Source: G965261475 sp965261475 [NCBI: bacterium] (GTDB lineage Bacteria; SAR324; XYD2-FULL-50-16). Taken from it: a stretch of DNA of 64,000 nucleotides. Shown here piece after piece: positions 12,001 through 18,600 of the stretch; the first letter of the stretch is position 1, and each line of letters starts with the position of its first letter. The notes beneath the pieces are model-generated. The model did not search any database. It saw only the letters and a program-made list of their open reading frames with translations, and was not told the DNA's origin. The stretch spans positions 1 to 64,000 of the forward strand of contig OZ253454.1 of assembly GCA_965261475.1 (NCBI GenBank), in the 5' to 3' direction. A program made the translations under genes and the position numbers.

Positions 12001-12576
12001 TTCGTTTATAGGCTACGATTAAATCAAGCAAGCGCTGTAAATGTTAGCTTTGATTGGTCTGTGCAACATAGCTCAACTAGCGCTGAGGATTTTACGGGTG
12101 CTATATTCGGCACGCAGCTGATTAGAGCAGGGGATACTAGTACAACTATTAGCATTGATACCAGTGATGATAATATTTACGAGGGCAATGAGGATTTTAG
12201 CCTCAATATTATCAATGTTACGGGAGCTTCTCCTAGTGCTCTAGTAGCAGATGGCAGGATTATAGACAATGACCCTCAACCAACCATTGACTTTGAGCAA
12301 GACTATAGTAGCGTAACAGAAGGTGGTAGTTTGAGCTATACTTTGCAACTAACTAATACTAGTACTACAGATATTAGCTTTGATTGGTCTGTGCAACATA
12401 GCTCAACTAGCACTAGTGATTTTACGGGAGTTTTATTCGGTACAAAGCAGATTAGAGCAGGGAGCGCTACTACAACTATTAGCATTGATACCAGTAATGA
12501 TACTATTTATGAGGGCAACGAGGACTTTACCTTACATATTACCAATGTTACGGGAGCTGCTCCTAGTGCTCTATAG
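1..12576 (+). CDS. Giant Calx-beta repeat protein, N-terminal part (5' partial, frameshifted at 3' end)
   Basis: The frame is open from base 1, so the true start lies left of the window. The visible 4,191 residues are about 38 tandem copies of a ~110-residue unit (330 bp; 339 bp where an extra ALL-type tripeptide precedes SFEQ). Each unit reads roughly FEQ..S..TEG.SL.Y.L...., then FDWS.QH..TS..DFTGAL, then AGDT.TTI.I.TSDD..YE.DE.FSL.ITNVTGA, then IIDND. This matches the Calx-beta pattern, including the acidic calcium-binding DD and E.DE positions. Units between about 430 and 8,200 are nearly identical at DNA level; those toward 9,000-12,500 are more diverged. The reading frame stops at a TAG (12574-12576) created by loss of one base relative to sister repeats, and the next frame continues the same protein. 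The native product is therefore probably one polypeptide with the 12672-20309 frame, of at least ~6,770 residues. Likely an extracellular, calcium-stabilised stalk or adhesin; that function is inferred. Confidence 0.85.
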   Translation, partial: ARGRIIDNDAQPTIDFEQDYLSATEDASLNYKLQISKVSATNVSFNWYVQHSSTSAEDFTGALFGTQLIRAGDTSTTIIIETSDDSAYETDENFSLIITNVTGATPSSLTASGRIIDNDAQPSIALLSFEQDYLSATEGTSLNYKLQISKASATDVAFDWSIHHILTSTSDFTGALFGTQLIRAGDTSTTIIIETSDDSIYEIDENFSLNITNVTGAAPSSLTASGSIIDNDAQPSIDFEQVDSAVTEGTSLNYKLQISKASATNVSFDWYVQHSSTSAEDFTGALFGTQLIRAGDTSTTIIIETSDDSAYETDENFSLIITNVTGATPSSLTASGRIIDNDAQPSIALLSFEQDYLSATEGTSLNYKLQISKASATDVAFDWSIHHILTSTSDFTGALFGTQLIRAGDTSTTISIDTSDDNIYESNEDFSLNITNVTGAAPSSLTARGSIIDNDAQPSIDFEQVDSAVTEGTSLNYKLQISKASATDVAFDWSIHHILTSTSDFTGALFGTQLIRAGDTSTTIIIETSDDSIYEIDENFSLNITNVTGATPSSLTASGSIIDNDAQPSIDFEQDYLSATEDASLNYKLQISKASATDVAFDWSIHHILTSTSDFTGALFGTQLIRAGDTSTTIIIETSDDSIYEIDENFSLNITNVTGATPSSLTASGSIIDNDAQPSIDFEQVDSAVTEGTSLNYKLQISKVSATNVSFDWSIHHILTSTSDFTGALFGTQLIRAGDTSTTISIDTSDDSAYEGDESFSLIITNVTGATPSSLTASGSIIDNDAQPSIDFEQDYLSATEDASLNYKLQISKVSATNVSFDWSIHHILTSTSDFTGALFGTQLIRAGDTSTTISIDTSDDSAYEGDESFSLIITNVTGATPSSLTASGSIIDNDAQPSIDFEQDYLSATEDASLNYKLQISKVSATNVSFDWSIHHILTSTSDFTGALFGTQLIRAGDTSTTISIDTSDDSAYEGDESFSLIITNVTGATPSSLTASGSIIDNDAQPSIDFEQDYLSATEDASLNYKLQISKVSATDVAFDWSIHHILTSTSDFTGALFGTQLIRAGDTSTTIIIDTSDDSDYEIDENFSLIITNVTGATPSSLTASGSIIDNDAQPSIDFEQDYLSATEDASLNYRLQISKVSATNVSFDWSIHHILTSTSDFTGALFGTQLIRAGDTSTTISIDTSDDSAYEGDESFSLIITNVTGATPSSLTASGSIIDNDAQPSIDFEQDYLSATEDASLNYKLQISKASAVNVSFDWSIHHILTSTSDFTGALFGTQLIRAGDTSTTISIDTSDDNIYEIDENFSLNITNVTGATPSSLTASGSIIDNDAQPSIDFEQDYLSATEDASLNYKLQISKVSATDVAFDWSIHHILTSTSDFTGALFGTQLIRAGDTSTTISIDTSDDSAYEIDENFSLIITNVTGATPSSLTASGSIIDNDAQPTIDFEQDYLSATEDASLNYKLQISKASATDVAFDWSIHHILTSTSDFTGALFGTQLIRAGDTSTTISIDTSDDSAYEIDENFSLIITNVTGATPSSLTASGSIIDNDAQPTIDFEQDYLSATEDASLNYKLQISKVSATNVSFDWSIHHILTSTSDFTGALFGTQLIRAGDTSTTISIDTSDDSAYEGDESFSLIITNVTGATPSSLTASGSIIDNDAQPSIDFEQDYLSATEDASLNYKLQISKVSATDVAFDWSIHHILTSTSDFTGALFGTQLIRAGDTSTTIIIDTSDDSDYEIDENFSLIITNVTGATPSSLTASGSIIDNDAQPSIDFEQDYLSATEDASLNYRLQISKVSATNVSFDWSIHHILTSTSDFTGALFGTQLIRAGDTSTTISIDTSDDSAYEGDESFSLIITNVTGATPSSLTASGSIIDNDAQPSIDFEQVDSAVTEGTSLNYKLQISKASATDVAFDWSIHHILTSTSDFTSALFGTQLIRAGDTSTTISIDTSDDSIYEIDENFSLNITNVTGATPSSLTASGSIIDNDAQPSIDFEQDYLSATEDASLNYKLQISKASATDVAFDWSIHHILTSTSDFTGALFGTQLIRAGDTSTTISIDTSDDNIYEGNEDFSLNIINVTGAAPSALVADGRIIDNDPQPTIDFEQDYSSVTEGGSLSYTLRLTNTSTTDISFDWSVQHSSTSTSDFTGALFGTQLIRAGDTSTTIIIETSDDSAYEIDENFSLIITNVTGAASSSLTASGSIIDNDAQPSIALLSFEQDYLSATEDASLNYRLQISKVSATDVAFDWSIHHILTSTSDFTSALFGTQLIRAGDTSTTIIIETSDDSIYEIDENFSLNITNVTGATPSSLTASGSIIDNDAQPSIDFEQDYLSATEDASLNYKLQISKVSATDVAFDWSIHHILTSTSDFTGALFGTQLIRAGDTSTTISIDTSDDSAYEGDESFSLIITNVTGATPSSLTASGSIIDNDAQPSIDFEQDYLSATEDASLNYKLQISKASATDVAFDWSIHHILTSTSDFTGALFGTQLIRAGDTSTTISIDTSDDSAYEIDENFSLIITNVTGATPSSLTASGSIIDNDAQPTIDFEQDYLSATEDASLNYKLQISKVSATDVAFDWSIHHILTSTSDFTGALFGTQLIRAGDTSTTISIDTSDDSAYEIDENFSLIITNVTGAIPSSLTASGRIIDNDAQPSIDFEQDYLSATEDASLNYKLQISKASAVNVSFDWSIHHILTSTSDFTGALFGTQLIRAGDTSTTISIDTSDDNIYEGNEDFSLNIINVTGAAPSALVADGRIIDNDPQPTIDFEQDYSSVTEGGSLSYTLRLTNTSTTDISFDWSVQHSSTSTSDFTGALFGTQLIRAGDTSTTIIIETSDDSAYEIDENFSLIITNVTGAASSSLTASGSIIDNDAQPSIALLSFEQDYSITAEGTSLAYRLQISKVSATDVAFDWSVQHSSTSTSDFTEALAGSQRIAVGSTTVTISIDTSDDNIYEGDEDFILNITNVTGATPSSLTARGRIVDNDAQLALSFEQVDSAVTEGTSFNYRLQLNRASATNVSFDWSVQHSSTSTSDFTGALAGSQLIRAGDTSTTIIIDTSDDNIYEGDESFTVNITNIRGSTSNSLSAGGSIIDNETQLLLSFEQSYSTALEGTSFNYRLQLNKESATDVVFDWSVQHSSTSAEDFTSALFGTQLIRAGDTSTTIIIDTSDDSIHEGDEIFTLNITKITGAAPSALAVGSNIIDNDAQLLLSFEQSYSIALEGTSLNYRLELNKASATNVSFDWSVQHSSTSTEDFTGALFGTQLIRAGNTSTTIIIETSDDSAYEGNEVFSLNITKITGAVPNRLFASGNIIDNDAQLALSFEQSYSIALEGTSLNYRLELNKVSATNVSFDWSVQHSSTSTSDFTGALTGSQLIRAGDTTTTISIDTSDDNIYEGNEIFSLNITKITGAVPNRLVASGNIIDNDAQLLLSFEQDYSSATEDASLNYRLQLNRASATDISFDWSVQHISTSAEDFTGALFGTQLIRAGDTSTTISIDTSDDNIYEGNENFILNITKITGAVPNRLVASGRIIDNDTQLTLSFEQDYSITAEGTSLIYRLELNKESATDVIFDWSVQHSSTSAEDFTVALFGTKRIAAGSTTTTISIDTSDDSIYEGNEIFSLNIINITGAVPNRLVASGNIIDNDVQLALSFEQDYNIAVEGTSLNYKLQLNRASATDVTFDWSVQHSSTSTSDFTGALFGTKRIAAGTTTTTISIDTSDDSIYEGNEIFSLNIINITGAVPNRLVASGRVIDNDAQLVLSFEQVDSAVTEGTSFNYRLQLNRASATNVSFDWSVQHSSTSTSDFTGIIAGSQLIRAGSTTTTISIDTSDDNIYEGNEIFSLNITKVTGAVPNSLAAGSSIIDNDAQLVLSFEQDYSSATEDASLNYRLQLNRASATDVAFDWSVQHSSTSAEDFTGAIFGTQLIRAGDTSTTISIDTSDDNIYEGNEDFSLNITNITGAVPNRLVASGRIIDNDPQPTIFFEQIARSVLEGANFVYRLRLNQASAVNVSFDWSVQHSSTSAEDFTGAIFGTQLIRAGDTSTTISIDTSDDNIYEGNEDFSLNIINVTGASPSALVADGRIIDNDPQPTIDFEQDYSSVTEGGSLSYTLQLTNTSTTDISFDWSVQHSSTSTSDFTGVLFGTKQIRAGSATTTISIDTSNDTIYEGNEDFTLHITNVTGAAPSAL
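137..563 (+). repeat. 427-bp block duplicated at 806-1232
   Basis: Bases 137-563 match 806-1232 without a visible difference (offset 669 bp, two units plus the 9-bp insertion). The flanking differences are A/G at 136/805 and C/T at 564/1233. This is a two-unit higher-order repeat at the left end of the visible array. Confidence 0.85.
2722..3703 (+). repeat. 982-bp block duplicated exactly at 4702-5683
   Basis: Line-by-line comparison shows no difference between 2722-3703 and 4702-5683, an offset of 1,980 bp or exactly six 330-bp units. The match ends at a C/T difference at 2721/4701 on the left and at the ACTAT/TAGAT divergence on the right. This is a multi-unit duplication or very recent homogenisation inside the array. 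Confidence 0.9.
6091..6687 (+). repeat. 597-bp block duplicated exactly at 8080-8676
   Basis: The segments 6091-6687 and 8080-8676 read identically. The offset of 1,989 bp equals six 330-bp units plus one 9-bp insertion. The block carries an unusual unit (DYSSVTEGGSLSYTLRL) that otherwise resembles units near 12300 and 12960, so a distinctive unit was copied along with its neighbours. Confidence 0.88.
12571..12576 (+). other. Single-base frameshift joining two halves of one giant gene
   Basis: Here the sequence reads GCTCTATAGCAGATGG. Sister repeats, for example near 6280, 8270 and 12900, read GCTCTAGTAGCAGATGG. Loss of one G creates an in-frame TAG. The Calx-beta protein sequence resumes at the next codon in the following frame (A-D-G-R-I-I-D-N-D). 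No slippery heptamer or homopolymer lies at the site, so programmed frameshifting looks unlikely. A genuine mutation or an assembly or read error in repetitive DNA are the alternatives. Confidence 0.85.
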
Positions 12577-12671
12577 CAGATGGCAGGATTATAGACAATG
12601 ACCCTCAACCAACCATTGACTTTGAGCAAGTAGCACGCAGTGCGCTAGAGGGAGCTAACCTCGTTTATACT

Positions 12672-15600
12672 TTGCAACTAACTAATACTAGTACTACAGA
12701 TATTAGCTTTGATTGGTCTGTGCAACATAGCTCAACTAGCGCTAGTGATTTTACGGGAGTTTTATTCGGTACAAAGCAGATTAGAGCAGGAAGCACTACT
12801 GCAACTATTAGCATTGATACTAGCGATGATAGCATTTACGAGGGCAATGAGGATTTTAGCCTCAATATTATCAATGTTACGGGAGCTGCTCCTAGTGCTC
12901 TAGTAGCAGATGGCAGGATTATAGACAATGACCCTCAACCAATCATTGACTTTGAGCAAGACTATAGTAGCGTAACAGAAGGTGGTAGTTTGAGCTATAC
13001 TTTGCGCTTAACTAATACTAGTACTAGAGATATTGCTTTTGATTGGTCAGTACAACATAGCTCAACTAGCGTTGAGGATTTTAGAGGCGCTCTAAGAGGC
13101 ACAAAGCAGATTAGAGCAGGAAGCACTACCACAACTATTAGCATTGATACTAGCGATGATAGCATTTATGAGGACAATGAGGATTTTAGCCTCAATATTA
13201 CCAATATCACGGGAGCTATCCCTGATGCTCTAGTAGCAAGAGGTAGTATTATAAATAATGACCCTCAACCAACTATTGTCTTTGAACAAGTAGCTAGCAC
13301 TGTGCTAGAAGGGGCGAGTATCAACTATAAGTTACAATTAAATAAAGCAAGCGCTGTAGATGTCAGCTTTGATTGGTTTATACAACATAGCTCAACTAGC
13401 GTTGAGGATTTTACGGGAGCTACTTTTGGAGCTAAGATACTATTTGCTAGAGATACCACTACTACTATTGAGTTACAAATCAATGATGATGACAGACCAG
13501 AGCAAGCAGAAGACTTTACCTTGCATATCACAAATATTAGAGGAGCTACCCCTAACAGTTTATCTACATTTATAACTATTTTAAAAAATGATATAGATCT
13601 AACCGTAGATTACGATGGCAATGGACTCATAGATATTGTTACACAAGAGTATTTTGATAATATTCGCTATAATTTAGCAGGGACAAGCTACAAAACTAGC
13701 ACTACTGATACAGGTATGAATTGCGGAGGCAGTGTTTGTCGTGGTTATGAGCTATTCGCTAATCTTGATTTGAGTGCGTTTGCAAACTGGCAGCCTATAG
13801 GTAGTGAAAATGATCCTTTTACTAGCATCTTGCAGGGCAATGGTTATAGTATTACAAACCTTGCTATTGACAGAGGAAATAATATTGGCTTATTCTCCGC
13901 TTTATCTGGTGCTACGATTGATGACTTGGTAGTAGAAGTAGTCTCTATTACTGGTGATAATAATGTAGGCGCTCTAGCAGGTAGGGCAGAAAATAGCACT
14001 ATTAGCAGGGTACAAATTAGAGCAGCAAATGCTAGTAGCACACTCTCAGCAACAGGACATAGAGTAGGGGGCATACTAGGAAGAGTAATCACAGACACAA
14101 TTATTACAAATGTTACTAGTGATTTGAATATAGTAGGAGGTAATACAGAGATTGCAGATTATGTAGGTGGAATTGTTGGTTATGTATCAAGTAGTACTAT
14201 TAGCTATGCTACTAGCAGCGGCAGTGTTTTTGCAAATGGTGGCGTTGATAGGGTAGGTGGTTTGGTTGGACATATGTCTAGTTCTAAAATTAGCTATAGT
14301 AGTACTAGTGGTAGTGTTACTAGCAACGGAAATAGCAGTAATTATTACGGTGGTTTGGTTGGATATGTGTCTAGTTCTAAAATTAGCTATAGTAGCGCTA
14401 GTGGTGGGGTAACTAGTAATGGAGATGAGAATTTATTTTACGGTGGTTTGGCTGGAGCTATACTGAATCAAGCTGAAATTAGCTACAGCAGCGCTAGCGG
14501 TAACATGAATTTTAACGGAGATAATGGTGGCAATTACGGTGGTTTGGTGGGATATGTGGAGAATAGTTCTACAATTCGTTATAGTAGTGCTATTGGCAAT
14601 GTTATTGGCACTGGAAGTGTCAATAGAACTGAGGGAGGTTACGGTGGTTTGGTGGGTTTTTCTGATGGAGATATCAGTCATAGTTGGTCTAGTAGCTCTG
14701 TATTTGCAAGCGATGCAGCATCTGGTGCAGCAGGCTTGGTAAATTATAACGAAGAAGAGTTAGAGTTTAGCTATGCTCTAGGTGCTGTCTTTGAGGGTTT
14801 GTCTCCGATAATGAGTGGTTCTGGATTGGTTTCAATAAATAATAGACGTATAACTAATAGCTATTGGAATAGTGAGACTAGCGGAGCACTGACAGCAACA
14901 AAGATAGGAGGTTCCGTAACAAATATTGCCTCTAGTAATACAGCTGGCATGCTAGTCTCCACTGGCTCTGCTAGAGCTACGATTTTTCAAGGTTTTGCAG
15001 GTGCTATCGATGAGCTTGGTAGAAATATTTGGACTTTTACAAGTGGTAATTACCCTGTAATTACAGAGCTAGGAGTAGATAAACAAGCGGTTAGCCTTGC
15101 CTATGGCTTGTTACGCCTTGCTAGTCCCTATGTAGGCGTAAGTAATTTAGATAGCTTCTTAGGAGGCACTCTCAATAATAAAGATATTGAGTTGATTGCC
15201 AATAGTTACAACGCTAGAAACACCCTAGCTATTTTAGATGTTAACTTACTTCAAAGCAATAGCGCTACTTGCGCTGCTGGTAGTGGAAAGACCATAATGA
15301 CTACGACAGGTGCTAATGGTGCTACTATTGCCCTCCAAAAAATAGCAGGAAGTATTGAGATTGAAAAAAGCCCAAGCAATTCTTGTGAAATTATTTTCTC
15401 AAATCAAAAGACCGATGGTACTTTACAACTAGCTGCTATCATTAGTAAAGGAGCTGCTAGTCTAACTAAAAAGTTTGAGATTACTCTAAATGCTATTCAA
15501 TCAATAATTTCTTTGCAACCTAGCACTCTCATCACTAGAGAAGGAGATGAGTTGGTATTTAGGCTAGAGTTAAACCATAGGGCTAGCAGAGATTTTAGCT

Positions 15601-18600
15601 TTGATTGGTCCGTACAACATAGCTCAACTAGCACTAGTGATTTTACGGGAGCTATTTTTGGCTCTAAGACAATCTTGGCTGAGGGTACTGATGCTACTAT
15701 TAGGTTACAAATCAATGATGATGACAGACCAGAGAACGCCGAAGACTTTACCTTGAATATTACAAATATTAGGGGAGTTGCTCATGATAATTTATCAGCG
15801 TCTATCACTATTGTAGCAAATGATTTAAATTTAACCGTGGATTACGATGGCAATGGACTCATAGATCTTGTTACACAGGAGCACTTTGATAATATTCGCT
15901 ATAATTTAGTAGGGACAAGCTACAAAACTAGCACTACTGATACAGGTACGAATTGCGGAGGCAGTGATTGTCGTGGTTATGAGCTATTCGCTAATCTTGA
16001 TTTGAGTTCCTTTGCAAACTGGCAGCCTATAGGTAGTGAAAATGATCCTTTTACTAGCATTTTGCAGGGCAATGGTTATAGCATCGCAAACCTTGCTATT
16101 GACAGAGGAAATAATATTGGCTTATTCTCCGCTTTATCTGGAGCTACGATTGATAATTTGGTAGTAGAAGTAGCCTCCATTAGTGGTGATAGTTATGTAG
16201 GCGCTCTAGCAGGTAGGGCAGAACAGAGCACTATTAGTAGGGTACAAATTAGAGCAGTAGATGTTAACAGCAAACTTCAAGCAACAGGACATACAGTAGG
16301 GGGCATACTAGGAGAAACTATAGGTACAACTATTACAAATGTAATTAGTGATTTGAGTATAGTAGGAGGTAATACAGAGATTGCAGATTATGTAGGAGGA
16401 ATTGTTGGCTATGTATCAAGTAGCACTATTAGCTATGCTACTAATAGCGGTAGTGTTTCTGCGAGTGGTGGAGCTGATAATGTAGGTGGTTTAGTAGGAG
16501 AATTGACTAATTCTACAATTAGCTACAGCAGTAGCAGTAGCAGTGTGAGTAGCAGAGGTACTCGTAACTACGCTTATGGTGGTTTGGTAGGGTATATGAG
16601 CACCAACTCTGATATTCACTACAGCAGTGCTAGTGGCAGTGTTACTAGTAGCGGCGATAGAAATGCTAATTACGGTGGTTTGGTGGGGCAGCAGAGTGCT
16701 AGCTCTGATATTAGTTATAGCAGCGCTAGCAGCAGTGTTAGTAGTAGTGGTGATAGAAACTATTATTACGGCGGTTTGGTTGGAACAATTATAAGTAATT
16801 CTACAATTAGTGATAGTAGTACCAGCGCTAGTGTTACTAGCAACGGATACAATAATTCTGTTTACGGCGGTTTGGTAGGACGTATAAATAATTCTACAAT
16901 TAGCTACAGCAGTGCTAGTACTAGTGTTAGTAGCACAGGTGATGAAGGTAATAAGTACGGCGGTTTGGCGGGGGAGGTACACGATAATTCTACAATTAGC
17001 TACAGCAGTGCTAGTGGTAGTGTTAGTAGTAGTGGAGCTAGCAGTGGACGTTACGGTGGTTTAGTAGGAGAATTGACTAATTCTACAATTAGCTACAGCA
17101 GCGCTAGTGGCAATGTGATTAGTGATGGAGATAATAGTAATCGTTATGGCGGTTTAGCAGGAACGGTAAAAGAAACTTCTAAAATTAGCAACAGCAGTGC
17201 CAGTGGCAATGTTATTAGTAATGGAATTAGTCATACTTACGGTGGCTTATCAGGATTGATGGAGAATGATTCTACAATTGACCACAGCAGTGCTAGTGGC
17301 AATGTTATTAGCAGCGGAGCTAATGGTGATGATTATGGTGGTTTAGTAGGTGAATCTTTCGGAGTAGTCACGCATAGTTGGTCTAGTAGCTCTGTATTTA
17401 CCAGCAACCCAGCAGGTTTGGTAGGCGATAATACAGGTAGTTTAAAATTTAGTTATGCCCTAGGTGATGCGTCTTATGGATTGGTTGCTACGAATACAGG
17501 TACTATAACTAATAGCTATTGGAATAGCGAGACTGGCGGAGCACTGACAGCTTCACAGAGCAAAGGTACTGTGACAAATATTGCCTCTAGTGATACAGCT
17601 GGCATGCTAGCTTCCACTGGCTCTGCTGGAGTAAGTGTGTTTGCAGATTTTGCGGATGCAACCGATAAGCATAACCAAAATATTTGGACTTTTACAAGCG
17701 GTAATTACCCTGTAATTACAGAGCTAGGGCTAGACAAACAAGCGGTTAGTCTTTCCTATGGTTTATTACGACTTGCTAGCCCCTATGTCAGCGACAACAC
17801 TCTAAACAGTTTTTTAGGAGGCACTCTCAATAATGAAAATATTGAGTTGATTGCTAATAGTTACAATGTTAATGGCACTCTAGCTATTTTAGATATCAAT
17901 TTACTACAGAGTAACAGTGCTATTTGCGCTGCTGGTAGCACAGATACCATACTGACTACGACAGGTGCTAATGGTGCTACTATTGCCCTCCAAAAAATAG
18001 CAGGAAGTATTGAGATTGAAAAAAGCCCAAGTAATTCTTGTGAAATTATTTTCTCAAATCAAAAGACCGACGGTACTTTACAGCTAGCTGCTATCATCAG
18101 TAAAGGAGCTGCTAGTCTGACCAAAAAGTTTGAAATTACCCTGAAAAATATTCAATCAATAATTGCTTTGCATCCTACAAAAGCAAGTGCTAGTGAGGGA
18201 GATGAGTTGGTATTTACACTAGAGTTAAATCATAGAGCGAGTAGAAATCTTGCTTTTGATTGGTACTTGCAGCATAGCTCAACTAGCGTTGAGGATTTTA
18301 GAGGAGCTACTTTTGGAGATAAGATATTATTTGCTGGAGATACCACTACTGCTATTACGTTAGAAATCAATGATGATGACAGACCAGAGCGAGCAGAAGA
18401 CTTTACCTTGCATATCACAAATATTAGAGGAGCTATCCCTGATAGTTTCTCTACATCTATCACTATTTTAGAAAATGATCTAGATATAACTCTAGACTAC
18501 GACGGCAATGGACTCATAGATCTTGTTACACAGGAGCACTTTGATAATATTCGCTATAATTTAGCAGGGACAAGCTACAAAACTAGCACTACTGATACAG

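Larger units (their letters stand above)
1..13590 (+). repeat. Tandem array of ~41 Calx-beta-type units (330-339 bp period)
   Basis: The period can be read directly: the segment ATTATAGACAATGATGCC recurs at 2341, 2671, 3001 and onward every 330 bp. Some units carry a 9-bp GCCTTGTTG insertion, giving 339 bp. Units are mosaics of a few segment variants, for example SIHHILTSTSDF versus YVQHSSTSAEDF, and TIIIETSDDS versus TISIDTSDDN. Confidence 0.95.

Noticed and set aside
12571-12672. Programmed ribosomal frameshift at the split in the first gene
   Set aside because: There is no slippery heptamer, homopolymer or following hairpin. Sister repeats show a simple base loss.
12672-12674. TTG at 12672 (and the start at 46898) as native gene starts
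   Set aside because: Both lie inside conserved repeat or cassette sequence whose homology extends upstream in the same frame to the frameshift point. Neither has a signal peptide.
1-13590. CRISPR-like regular spacing
   Set aside because: The period is 330 bp, units are coding throughout, and there are no short direct repeats with unique spacers or cas genes.
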